Below are positions 1 through 6,912 of a stretch of 8,276 bases of DNA, in pieces. The position numbers and the translations under genes were made by a program. The notes below the pieces were generated by a model. That model saw only the letters and a list, made by a program, of their open reading frames with translations, did not search any database and had not been told where the DNA came from. Within the stretch, counting starts at the first letter, position 1, and each line of letters starts with the position of its first letter. The stretch spans positions 1 to 8,276 of the forward strand of contig JAAZHN010000037.1 of assembly GCA_012510695.1 (NCBI GenBank), in the 5' to 3' direction. The stretch is from Mollicutes bacterium. GTDB taxonomy: Bacteria; Bacillota_I; Bacilli_A; RF39; UBA660.

Positions 1-281
1 AAAGAATAGACTACTGATATAATCATTAATATAACATAAATAAACAATACATTTAATAAACTTTTTTTATTAATTTTTTTGAAACTTTTTTTTAATTCTT
101 CTCTATTTATATAGAAAAGAATTACACCAAAAATAGACGATACACCAAAAAATATTAGTTCCATATATTTTGTCGCTTCTTTAAAAAAAACACCGTTAAT
201 TATTGCGGTAAATATAGGGTTTGCGATAATTAAAGTGATTAATTCTCCAACTAATTTTAAAATATTTCTTTCTTTTTTCAT
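1..281 (-). CDS. Partial membrane protein, possibly CPBP-family intramembrane protease (3' end beyond the window)
   Basis: From the ATG at 281-279 the frame stays open for 93 codons to the left window edge, so the gene is cut at its 3' end. A good ribosome binding site (GAGGAA, about 10 nt before the ATG) supports the start. The protein begins MKKERNILKL and has three hydrophobic stretches, at about residues 9-31, 41-60 and 78-93. The second and third are separated by a very basic linker (NREELKKSFKKINKKS). This layout, with a charged 'REELKKSFKKI' linker between helices, is reminiscent of the N-terminal part of CPBP glutamic-type intramembrane proteases. The catalytic EExxxR and later His motifs would lie outside the window, so the family cannot be confirmed. 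It follows the VirB4 gene by 76 bp, beyond a possible weak terminator. It is therefore more likely a neighbour than part of the secretion operon, although read-through is possible. Confidence 0.6.
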   Translation of the reverse strand, partial: MKKERNILKLVGELITLIIANPIFTAIINGVFFKEATKYMELIFFGVSSIFGVILFYINREELKKSFKKINKKSLLNVLFIYVILMIISVVYS

Positions 282-315
282 TATAAATCATTCCTCAATG
301 TATTAACAATCAATC

Positions 316-338
316 AAAAACACCAAAAAGGCATTTTT
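316..338 (-). terminator. Weak intrinsic terminator-like hairpin after the VirB4 gene
   Basis: On the minus strand, 20 nt after the VirB4 stop, AAAAATGCC and GGTGTTTTT flank a TTTTT loop. This gives a 9-bp stem if two G-U wobbles are allowed. The U-rich 3' arm would serve as the U-tract. The wobble pairs become A-C mismatches on the plus strand, so the structure only works for leftward transcripts. The GC core is short (two C-G pairs), so termination may be partial. It sits where an operon end is expected, before a gene with its own ribosome binding site. Confidence 0.35.
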
Positions 339-357
339 AATTATATTACTAAGACTA

Positions 358-2142
358 TTATAATCCGCCACCTGAGCCTAATGAATCCAGTTCATCTTGA
401 GTTAAGACGACATCAATTTGCATTCGTCTACTACCACAAACAAACAACGCTTCTCCTTGATTAAATTTCTTAACGCTATCTTTTTCATTGTCGTTAAGAT
501 CGATTAATAAGGCTAAGTCTTCTGCTGCTTGTTTCTTAAGACCCATTACTAAATAATAAGAAGCATTATCAAATATCGCTTTACCATGCATTATTAAGTT
601 AGGGGCAGCAAAGTCTGTAGGTTGTTGAGTAATAATTATTGTTCCTGTATTATACTTACGACTTCTTCTTTGAATTTGCGCTAAGAATTCAGCTCCTAAT
701 TCATTTCTACTGCTTAACAAGACATGGGCCTCATCTACAGATAAAATTGTATTTCTCGATTTATCTAAACATAAACTCCAAGCATATTTTAAGATGTTGA
801 AGAATAAGGCATTACGAATATTTTCATCAGTATTCATTACTTCACGGATGTTAAAGACGATAAAGTCTGTTTGGGCATCAAGTGTTGTATGTCCTGTAAA
901 GTAATATCTTAATTCTTTAATTAACGGTCTAATTTTAAGTTCTAATCTTTCCATTATATCTCGTTCTTGAGAATGTTCTGGCATCGATAAAATTCTTCCC
1001 TTTATAGTTGCATATACATCATCAAATGTTGGGAAATCCTTCGATGTAAATTTAGAGAAATCAGTATTAAAATCTATTTGAAATCTCTTATATGTATCTT
1101 GAAGAACTTCACTAAACATTGTTAAAACATCTTCTTCAATCGATGGATTATAGTACTTTAAAAATGCTTTAACTGATTGAAGAGTTCTGGTTAAGACTGT
1201 ATATCCTAATCCTTGAGCTAATTCTTCATCATCGGCATCTACTACTATTTCTAGTGGGTTGATCATTCCGAATTCTCCACCTTTACCAAGGTCGATGAAA
1301 TCTCCACCCAATGCTTTAGTCATTTCTTCTAACTCGCCTTCAGGGTCGACAACTACTAGTTTATAATCATTACGAATATGCGCTCTTAGAAGTAGTTTAG
1401 CCGCGGTTGATTTACCAGAACCACTCGTACCTAATATAATAAGGTTGGCATTATTTCTGTTATGTTCTTTTTTAATTTGATATAAAAATTGATTAAATAA
1501 TACAACTCCCCCAGAAAAATCCACACCAAGTAAAGTTGATAATCCTGGATCTTTAATACTATCAAAAATAAATGGATACATCGCTGCCATAGTAACAGAA
1601 GGCATTGGTGTCCCGATTCTATCTTCTATATCTTGTTTTGGAAATAATGGAACAATAGACTTCAAGGCTTTTTCTTGTTCAAACATTAAAGCAATTGCTT
1701 TAATACCAATAGAATCTAAATAAGTTTTAACTTGAATTTTTTTATTATCTAATTCTTCTTTTGAGCCCGCTGTAATCATTACATGCATTTGATAATCAAA
1801 TATTCTTGCTTGAGTAGCTGCGAGCATTTGTACGAAAGATTCTAAAGATTCATAGTCTTGACGGTATGATTCTTGCTGAGTTTGATCTTTTTCTTTTTGA
1901 TAACGATCTTTTAAATCAGCAACTTCCTTATTTATCATTTTTGATAAAACACTAAAAGCAATTGGAACATGCTTAACAACTATTTTAACTCCAGATAAAT
2001 TGGCAATTCCAGATAAGAAACCATGATAGACAGTTCTTGGAAACCCAATTACAGTTAAAATAGTAGCATGTTTATCACTAATAATAAAATCAGTTGTTTT
2101 AAACATTATACCCTTTGGGGCTAATTCACTTTTTATTCTCAT
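358..2142 (-). CDS. virB4: VirB4/TraE-type ATPase of a type IV secretion system
   Basis: This is the energising ATPase that docks at the inner face of the type IV secretion channel and drives pilus assembly and/or substrate transfer. In the 594-residue protein the N-terminal VirB4 domain covers about residues 5-225. It begins LAPKGIMFKT and contains a charged helical segment at about 68-105. The RecA-like ATPase domain follows: Walker A GTSGSGKST at about 238-246, a DPEGEL strand at 266-271, Walker B ILSVDEAH at 466-473, the RRSRKYN arginine-rich stretch at 492-498 and TQQP at 505-508. All are standard for VirB4 proteins, and the length fits the shorter Gram-positive and mycoplasma-type forms. 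There is no transmembrane segment. The ATG overlaps the TGA of the preceding gene (ATGA at 2142-2139). The nearest Shine-Dalgarno-like GGAG is about 13 nt upstream, so translational coupling is likely. It is the last gene of the operon. VirB4 membership is very secure; the transported substrate is unknown. Confidence 0.95.
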   Translation of the reverse strand: MRIKSELAPKGIMFKTTDFIISDKHATILTVIGFPRTVYHGFLSGIANLSGVKIVVKHVPIAFSVLSKMINKEVADLKDRYQKEKDQTQQESYRQDYESLESFVQMLAATQARIFDYQMHVMITAGSKEELDNKKIQVKTYLDSIGIKAIALMFEQEKALKSIVPLFPKQDIEDRIGTPMPSVTMAAMYPFIFDSIKDPGLSTLLGVDFSGGVVLFNQFLYQIKKEHNRNNANLIILGTSGSGKSTAAKLLLRAHIRNDYKLVVVDPEGELEEMTKALGGDFIDLGKGGEFGMINPLEIVVDADDEELAQGLGYTVLTRTLQSVKAFLKYYNPSIEEDVLTMFSEVLQDTYKRFQIDFNTDFSKFTSKDFPTFDDVYATIKGRILSMPEHSQERDIMERLELKIRPLIKELRYYFTGHTTLDAQTDFIVFNIREVMNTDENIRNALFFNILKYAWSLCLDKSRNTILSVDEAHVLLSSRNELGAEFLAQIQRRSRKYNTGTIIITQQPTDFAAPNLIMHGKAIFDNASYYLVMGLKKQAAEDLALLIDLNDNEKDSVKKFNQGEALFVCGSRRMQIDVVLTQDELDSLGSGGGL

Positions 2143-2708
2143 TGTGGCATCACTACTCCAAATTCTACCCCTGAATTTCCATTATAGAAATTATCAATAA
2201 TCATTCTTAAATCTTCATTAGAAGTTTGCACGGAATTCATTCCACAATTAGCAAGACCAGTCATCAAAGAAGATAATCTTTTTTGTATAATTTCTGGTTT
2301 TTTCTCTCTAAATAGAAAATAATATTCTGTATCAACTACATTGTATTGTGGTCCCATAAAAGCTTCAGCTTTTTGAATATCTTGAATGATCAATTTTCTA
2401 ATAGCTGGATTTTGTTGTTTACCCATCTCAACTTGTAATTGAGATATATAAACTCCAATGTCAACTGGTCGATCAGCAATAATTAACCAAAATTCAAAAT
2501 CAATTGTATTATATAAATTTCGAAAATTCATTATAACATTATTTTCTGAATCAATATCCATTATGAAGATATTTTTTGGTTCAATTTTTACCCCGGTAAC
2601 AAAGAAATCATTATCTAACTTTATCATTCCATTAGCGATTTCTTTAATCGGAACCCATGTTTCAGAGTATTGTTGATCGGCTTTTCCCTTTTTATTTATC
2701 GTTTTCAT
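2139..2708 (-). CDS. TrsD/TraC-like type IV secretion accessory protein
   Basis: This 189-residue protein is predicted soluble, with no clear signal or membrane helix. After a polar N-terminus it has the block WVPIKEIANGMIKL (about 18-31), then KIEPKNIFIM (41-50) and an alpha/beta region (FEFWLIIADRPVDIG, 71-85). The block 'W-PIK-I-NG-I ... V-KIEP-N' resembles the small TrsD/TraD or 'TraC-like' proteins encoded just before VirB4 in Gram-positive conjugation regions (pSK41/pGO1 type). The order here, PrgI/TrsC-like then this protein then VirB4, matches that arrangement. Its exact role is unclear; it probably works beside VirB4 at the cytoplasmic face. Its ATG lies inside the end of the upstream gene (17-bp overlap). 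An AAGGATGG ribosome binding site sits about 13 nt upstream, within the upstream coding sequence. It is unlikely to be a broken-off VirB4 N-terminus, because VirB4 here has its own complete N-terminal domain. Confidence 0.65.
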   Translation of the reverse strand: MKTINKKGKADQQYSETWVPIKEIANGMIKLDNDFFVTGVKIEPKNIFIMDIDSENNVIMNFRNLYNTIDFEFWLIIADRPVDIGVYISQLQVEMGKQQNPAIRKLIIQDIQKAEAFMGPQYNVVDTEYYFLFREKKPEIIQKRLSSLMTGLANCGMNSVQTSNEDLRMIIDNFYNGNSGVEFGVVMPQ

Positions 2709-3006
2709 CTGATTTATAAGTCCATCCTTTCCATAAATACCTTCTTCTACCTGTCAAAAAGGTATACATATTAACTAAAAATTGCATTACATTATGATAA
2801 TTAGGCATCGGCGATACTAAAGTCGCTGTTACTAGTAATGGGATTATTGCAGTTATTACTTCCCCAAATGTATTTAAACTAAGAGTAAAGGCAATGAACA
2901 AAAATAATCCAAATCCGATGATAATTACCCAAATATCTTTAGCTCTAAATAATCCTAGTATTAGCATAGACTTTTTAGTATTTGCTGGAACTAAGTATTC
3001 ATTCAT
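2692..3006 (-). CDS. PrgI/TrsC-like small membrane protein (VirB3 analogue)
   Basis: This 104-residue protein has two adjacent transmembrane helices at about residues 25-42 and 47-65. They are preceded by a short polar N-terminus (NEYLVPANTKKS). A conserved-looking cytoplasmic end follows, PNYHNVMQFL (68-77) and FLTGRRRYLWKGW (83-95). Two hairpin helices followed by a basic/aromatic 'RRRYLWKGW' tail is the pattern of PrgI/TcpE/TrsC proteins. These replace VirB3 in Gram-positive type IV secretion systems and anchor VirB4 to the membrane. Position supports this: the gene lies between the VirB6-like gene and the TrsD-like and VirB4 genes. The ATG overlaps the upstream TGA (ATGA at 3006-3003). 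The purine-rich AAGGATGGTGG just before it provides a ribosome binding site. The exact subfamily cannot be fixed by eye. Confidence 0.7.
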   Translation of the reverse strand: MNEYLVPANTKKSMLILGLFRAKDIWVIIIGFGLFLFIAFTLSLNTFGEVITAIIPLLVTATLVSPMPNYHNVMQFLVNMYTFLTGRRRYLWKGWTYKSDENDK

Positions 3007-5972
3007 TTCTTACCACCATCCTTATTATCTGGTTTAGCCTCAGTTTTTTTTGGTTCAAACTGTTTCAATTTACTAAACTTCTCTCCAATATCAACTAACA
3101 TATCAAGCGTAGATGCCGCCTTAGAAACGGATCCATCTGGATTTTGAATAAATTTAGTAGTTAAATCGTTTTCAAAAATTTCTTTTGCAAGAACCGCTGA
3201 ATCTCTAGAAAGATCGACACCCTTTGTTCGAATTTCATTATGCAGTTCTTGTGTACCAATTTTTTGAAGATTTTTAACCATTGACTCAATATTTTTGGTA
3301 AATTCTGCTTCATTTGATTTAACAAATACATCTTGAATTTGTCTAGTATTATTAATAGATTCTGCTAATTTTTCACGAGCATCTTTTTCTTTTTCTTGAT
3401 TTTCATTATGATTTTTGATCACTCTATCATTACTTGCGACTTGAGCAGAAATGGCATCGTGTAAATTAGACATTTCTGAAGCTATAGAATTTGTATTAAA
3501 TACTATGCTTGGATTTTCCGCCTTTGCAGTTTCCATGGCTTTTAGTGTTTTCTTAAATTCTCCTAATATTTTAATTTGTGTTTCTTCATCCTTGTTTGTA
3601 GCGGTTGTCGGTAGTAAACTACGTTGATTATCAACCTCTACTTGGGCTTTACTAATATCAATAGTACCAGTTGCACTAACAAAGTCTCCTATGTTTGCTG
3701 CCATCTTATTTTGAATTTCGACCTCATTAGTAATCGATTGTAATTTATCTAATTGACCAATATCAGAACGTAAATCAACTAGTTTTTGACTTTCTTCAGC
3801 AATCCTGTCAGTATATGCTTGTTTCATCGCTGGATCAGTTTCTTGATCTCGTTGCTGCTGCAAATCACTAATATTTTGTTGAACTTTAGAAATTTCTCTA
3901 TTAACTTCACCTTTTTTAGCATCAACATCGCTTGGAGTAAAAGTTGGCACTCCATATTTTGCTCTTAAATCATTTTCAAGTTCTGTTTTTTCTGCTAATT
4001 TTTCAGCTGCATTGGTTTGGAATAAATCTGCCGCTCTTACTCTTGCAACATCTAAATCACCTTGTTTAACTTTTAATGTTGCATTCTCACCACTAGCAAG
4101 ATTGAATGCACCTTCAGTTGATCTAGTTGCATTTATAGCAGCTGTTAAGGCAGCACTTGATGATAGAACTGCTTTTTCTGAATCTCTAACATTATTATTT
4201 CCAGCAATTTTAGAAGCAATATTATTAATAGAAGATGTCATATTGCCAAGGATTTCTTGATCAGCAGTAACCGTTTTTGAACGATATCTGCTAGCAATTT
4301 GTTCTGCATTTTGATATTCTCTTTTTTCCTGAGCTCTTTTTTCTGCTCTTTTACTCTTAATTGATTCCATCGCATCTCTTGCAGATTGGGCTAAATATGT
4401 ACTATATCTTCCACCTGCCGCTTGCATTTTTCTAGTTTTTCTATCATGAGCTCCTGCAATTTCTCCGAGAATTTGTTGACGACTTTTACCTTTCATAGCT
4501 CCAGATACACCTTTTGCAGCACCCATAAGTGCACCAACAAAACCTGTACCTAAAGCGGCAGCATTTCTAACTGCAACATTTCTTCTATTGCCTAGATTAT
4601 TAGTTTTTTGTAATGAAGCCTTCCTTGCAAGTTGAGCCTGTTTTCGAGCAGCTGATAATGGTTTTCTTGCTTGGGCAGCTGCTTCTTTAGTACTCTTAGC
4701 AGCAGACTCAAGAGTTTTATATCCAGATTTGACTTTACCAAAGCCAATTCCATAGTCGCCACCCGAACCATCTCCTAGTCCTAATACACTAGAGATAATT
4801 TTTGGTGCTGACTTCATAAATAAAATTATTCCTAAAATTATTAAAACATAAGCAAAACCTGCAATCATAAGTTGTGGTTGATTTGTTTGATTAGCCCAAA
4901 AGTTCAAATCCGTAGTTTTACTAACCACTCTAATTGCCATAACTGAGAAGAAAATAATAACTAATCTAACAAATACATCGAAGAATGTTGAGGTTGTTTC
5001 TTTTAACCAATTATCAAATGTTTTTTCACGGCCAGGTACCACTCGCATTGCGATAGGTATCGGTGCAATTAATTGATAAAAGCCCAATTTGACAACCCTA
5101 ATCCCTAAATCAATCGAATAAACAAATAACATCCAAACAACTAATAAACCCGCAATTGTTGCAAGAGGCCATGTGAAACTAATCGTTTTTTCAATTGTGT
5201 CACAATCGACTCGATACAATTCATTAAAACCATTATTTTCAACAACTGCCAAAAATGCATCAATTGTCATTGGTGTTCCTTGAACTCTCCTATCGATATA
5301 ATCATCACTATTAATATGACCAACTAACAATTTATTTCGATATTCTTGATTACCAATAACCATTTCTGATGCTCTTTCTGCTTCTCTTGCAAAAAAGAAT
5401 CCTCTTAAAATGCTAAGTGCAACTTCATTCCCGCCTTTTCGCATTTCGGTATTTAAGTTTGCAGTTTCACCGTCTTGACTTTGGTTTTCATAACCACCAA
5501 GAAATAATTTTCCTATAACGTTATCATCAATGACTGCTTCTTGAAGTTTAAATGCAAAACTAAAGATATAATTGATTGATACAAGTAAAATAAGTGTTGT
5601 TATAATTTTTGTTAATAAGCCTTTCCCAGTATTTGAAACAGATTTCCCTGATGAAGATGAAGAAATTAGTTTCTCAGGATCGGCTACCATTCTAAAAAAG
5701 TTAATTAATACAACAAAAACCATAACAATACCTAATATTACATGGATTCGCTGAGCAAAATCTTCTATAACTTCCACATCAAAAATTCTTGCACCAGCCA
5801 TTGCTGCAAAAAGTTGATAGACTACACCAATTAAAAAAGCCACACTACTAAATACTAAAGCACCCAGCCTCCATAAAATTTCTGGAAAACTTGGCCAATT
5901 AATAGTGAAGAACGGGTTTCCCCATGAGGCTCCACATCTACCCAAATTTAATGTTGATAAAAATGTAAACAC
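3003..5972 (-). CDS. VirB6/TrbL-like channel protein with very long C-terminal helical tail
   Basis: This is the polytopic inner-membrane channel component of the secretion system. The 989-residue protein has about six transmembrane helices at roughly 34-57, 75-95, 119-141, 268-289, 326-350 and 365-386. A large loop of about 125 residues, probably extracytoplasmic, lies between helices three and four. The stretch 'GIRVVKLGFYQLIAPIPIAMR' (about 290-310) is the kind of core motif seen in VirB6/TrbL proteins. From about 390 to the end the protein is soluble. It has a Gly/Ala/Lys-rich basic segment (about 410-500), then long charged helices rich in Glu, Lys, Gln and Ala (about 540-980) with coiled-coil character and a Lys-rich end. 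The start is a GTG at 5972-5970, preceded by GGGAG overlapping the stop of the upstream gene (15-bp gap). The downstream gene begins inside its TGA. VirB6-type identity is well supported by topology and neighbours; the function of the tail is unknown. Confidence 0.85.
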   Translation of the reverse strand: MFTFLSTLNLGRCGASWGNPFFTINWPSFPEILWRLGALVFSSVAFLIGVVYQLFAAMAGARIFDVEVIEDFAQRIHVILGIVMVFVVLINFFRMVADPEKLISSSSSGKSVSNTGKGLLTKIITTLILLVSINYIFSFAFKLQEAVIDDNVIGKLFLGGYENQSQDGETANLNTEMRKGGNEVALSILRGFFFAREAERASEMVIGNQEYRNKLLVGHINSDDYIDRRVQGTPMTIDAFLAVVENNGFNELYRVDCDTIEKTISFTWPLATIAGLLVVWMLFVYSIDLGIRVVKLGFYQLIAPIPIAMRVVPGREKTFDNWLKETTSTFFDVFVRLVIIFFSVMAIRVVSKTTDLNFWANQTNQPQLMIAGFAYVLIILGIILFMKSAPKIISSVLGLGDGSGGDYGIGFGKVKSGYKTLESAAKSTKEAAAQARKPLSAARKQAQLARKASLQKTNNLGNRRNVAVRNAAALGTGFVGALMGAAKGVSGAMKGKSRQQILGEIAGAHDRKTRKMQAAGGRYSTYLAQSARDAMESIKSKRAEKRAQEKREYQNAEQIASRYRSKTVTADQEILGNMTSSINNIASKIAGNNNVRDSEKAVLSSSAALTAAINATRSTEGAFNLASGENATLKVKQGDLDVARVRAADLFQTNAAEKLAEKTELENDLRAKYGVPTFTPSDVDAKKGEVNREISKVQQNISDLQQQRDQETDPAMKQAYTDRIAEESQKLVDLRSDIGQLDKLQSITNEVEIQNKMAANIGDFVSATGTIDISKAQVEVDNQRSLLPTTATNKDEETQIKILGEFKKTLKAMETAKAENPSIVFNTNSIASEMSNLHDAISAQVASNDRVIKNHNENQEKEKDAREKLAESINNTRQIQDVFVKSNEAEFTKNIESMVKNLQKIGTQELHNEIRTKGVDLSRDSAVLAKEIFENDLTTKFIQNPDGSVSKAASTLDMLVDIGEKFSKLKQFEPKKTEAKPDNKDGGKK

Positions 5973-5987
5973 TACTCCAACTCCCTA

Positions 5988-6350
5988 TTAAAAAAAGCAA
6001 AATTTTAAACCGAATATTTCAAATAAAAATTTAAGAAGAGACGGGGTTAATAAAGTCAGTACAATAATTATTCCCCTTAAACCAAATTTTTTAAAAGTAG
6101 CACTTACGTCTTTTACATCACCACTAGTGACAGCTTTAAAAATATCCATCATAGTATATATAATTGCTAATGTAGGTACTCCCCAAAAAATAATAGTAAG
6201 AATTGTTTCCATTATTTCATTAGTCTTCACTCCAAAACCAAGGCAACCACCATTTAACAAGTACATACCATTGTTCAAAGCAAAAACATCTTGAATATAA
6301 AATAACAATAATATAGTTAAAAATGATATGGAATATTTAATACTTTTCAT
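5988..6350 (-). CDS. VirB2/TrbC-like two-helix pilin with signal peptide (paralogue 2)
   Basis: This 120-residue protein begins with a typical signal sequence (MKSIKYS, a hydrophobic stretch to about 19, then QDVFAL with a possible cleavage near residue 24). The mature part would carry two transmembrane helices at about 47-68 and 92-113. They are joined by a charged loop, DIFKAVTSGDVKDV. By the positive-inside rule the loop is cytoplasmic and both ends are outside, as in VirB2/TrbC conjugative pilins. Cys36 and Cys117 lie on the same (outer) side and could form a disulfide. The central 60 residues align without gaps to the neighbouring 119-residue protein (shared W-P-II-D-KAVT-D-K-G-R-VL-P-FL-F pattern). 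The gene has its own promoter and an AGAGG ribosome binding site, and leads directly into the VirB6-like gene. It could be a minor pilin or membrane scaffold rather than the main filament subunit. Confidence 0.7.
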   Translation of the reverse strand: MKSIKYSISFLTILLLFYIQDVFALNNGMYLLNGGCLGFGVKTNEIMETILTIIFWGVPTLAIIYTMMDIFKAVTSGDVKDVSATFKKFGLRGIIIVLTLLTPSLLKFLFEIFGLKFCFF

Positions 6351-6359
6351 TACTATCTA

Positions 6360-6364
6360 CCTCT
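6360..6364 (-). promoter_or_regulatory. Ribosome binding site of the second pilin-like gene
   Basis: AGAGG on the minus strand lies 9 nt before the ATG at 6350. It follows the proposed promoter by less than 20 nt, giving a short leader. Confidence 0.6.
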
Positions 6365-6379
6365 ATTATCTATATTATT

Positions 6380-6407
6380 AGTATACCATAATTAGTTGCT
6401 ATATCAA
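6380..6407 (-). promoter_or_regulatory. Extended -10 promoter driving the pilin-2/VirB6/VirB4 operon
   Basis: On the minus strand TTGATA (6407-6402) and TATACT (6385-6380) are separated by 16 bp. A TGG triplet sits immediately before the -10, giving the extended form TGnTATACT. This is a good match to vegetative sigma-A promoters. A perfect TTGACA also lies a little upstream (6420-6415), but it is too far from this -10 to be its partner. Transcription would start near 6373, about 20 nt before the gene. The promoter sits just after the terminator of the previous gene, so the core secretion operon can be expressed separately from the first pilin. Confidence 0.65.
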
Positions 6408-6438
6408 TCATTTTTGTCAACTATTACAAAATTATTTC

Positions 6439-6462
6439 AAAAAAAAAGTTCAATGAAGAACT
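6439..6462 (-). terminator. Intrinsic terminator directly after the first pilin-like gene
   Basis: On the minus strand, 7 nt after the TAA at 6470, AGTTC and GAACT form a 5-bp stem around a 6-nt TTCATT loop. The stem is followed at once by a run of eight T (6446-6439). The stem is short, so termination may be incomplete and act as an attenuator. Its position would leave a small monocistronic transcript for the upstream pilin-like gene, with some read-through into the operon. Confidence 0.7.
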
Positions 6463-6469
6463 ATTTTTA

Positions 6470-6829
6470 TTAATTTGTATCAAATAAAGGTTTTCCTAAT
6501 ACTTTTTCAACACACACAGCTGCATTACCTTTTCCAATTTGACTATCATTTTTAGAAAATTGATTTACTAGGAAAACTACGATCCCTGGTAAAAAGAATA
6601 CTAACACAGCAGCTAAAGCTCTTTGTCCTAATTTCCCATATGCTTTTTTAATGTTTTTCTCATCTTGTTCAGTAACTGCTTTTCCAAGGTCAAGTGTTCC
6701 CCAGATAATAAGAGCTACAGGAATTGCCCACTTAAGAATCGTAACAAAAACTCCGATAACATCCAAAATTGGTCCTATTCCAGTTTCACCACAGACTTCA
6801 GATACATCTATTGCAAAAAATAATTCCAT
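6470..6829 (-). CDS. VirB2/TrbC-like two-helix pilin (paralogue 1, probable major subunit)
   Basis: This 119-residue protein has two transmembrane helices, at about 22-45 and 70-90. A charged loop joins them (DLGKAVTEQDEKNIKKAYGKLGQR), and hydrophilic ends flank the pair. It has no cleavable signal peptide; the ATG at 6829 is fixed by a strong purine-rich ribosome binding site (AGGGAG about 9 nt upstream), and no in-frame ATG lies between it and the promoter. The predicted topology (loop inside, both ends outside) is that of VirB2/TrbC pilins. Cys13 and Cys106 would face the same outer compartment. The central region is about one third identical to the adjacent 120-residue protein, so the two probably arose by duplication. 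A consensus promoter and a terminator bracket this gene alone, which fits a subunit needed in many copies. VirB2-like pilin is inferred from topology, size and context, not from a decisive motif. Confidence 0.7.
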   Translation of the reverse strand: MELFFAIDVSEVCGETGIGPILDVIGVFVTILKWAIPVALIIWGTLDLGKAVTEQDEKNIKKAYGKLGQRALAAVLVFFLPGIVVFLVNQFSKNDSQIGKGNAAVCVEKVLGKPLFDTN

Positions 6830-6836
6830 TAATAAT

Positions 6837-6850
6837 CTCTCCCTCTCTCT
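6837..6850 (-). promoter_or_regulatory. All-purine leader containing the ribosome binding site of the first pilin-like gene
   Basis: The minus strand reads AGAGAGAGGGAGAG, 14 purines without interruption, ending 7 nt before the ATG. It contains several overlapping Shine-Dalgarno-like cores (GAGG, GGAG). It begins about where transcription from the upstream promoter should start, so nearly the whole leader is ribosome binding site. This suggests strong translation. Confidence 0.6.
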
Positions 6851-6856
6851 AATATC

Positions 6857-6885
6857 ATTTTAAATTATAAAACTATATATGTCAA
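6857..6885 (-). promoter_or_regulatory. Consensus sigma-A-type promoter of the first pilin-like gene
   Basis: On the minus strand a perfect TTGACA (6885-6880) is followed after exactly 17 bp by TAAAAT (6862-6857), one mismatch from TATAAT. Transcription would start near 6850. The promoter lies in the 83-bp gap after the CpaE/TadZ-like gene. It is the best promoter in the window and points to high constitutive expression of the pilin. Confidence 0.75.
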
Positions 6886-6912
6886 TTAGTTTTTCTTCCC
6901 TATTGTCAAGGA

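Noticed and set aside
2139..2708. The 189-residue protein as the split-off N-terminal domain of VirB4 (a frameshifted single gene)
   Set aside because: The 594-residue VirB4 carries its own full N-terminal domain beginning LAPKGIMFKT, and the small protein has its own ribosome binding site and a TrsD-like position. The combined length of about 783 residues is close to that of long VirB4 proteins, so a search would be the final test.
6886..6912. Terminator after the TadZ-like gene
   Set aside because: The only stem there (TCCT with AGGGA) is about 4 bp and is followed by an A-rich, not T-rich, run on the minus strand.
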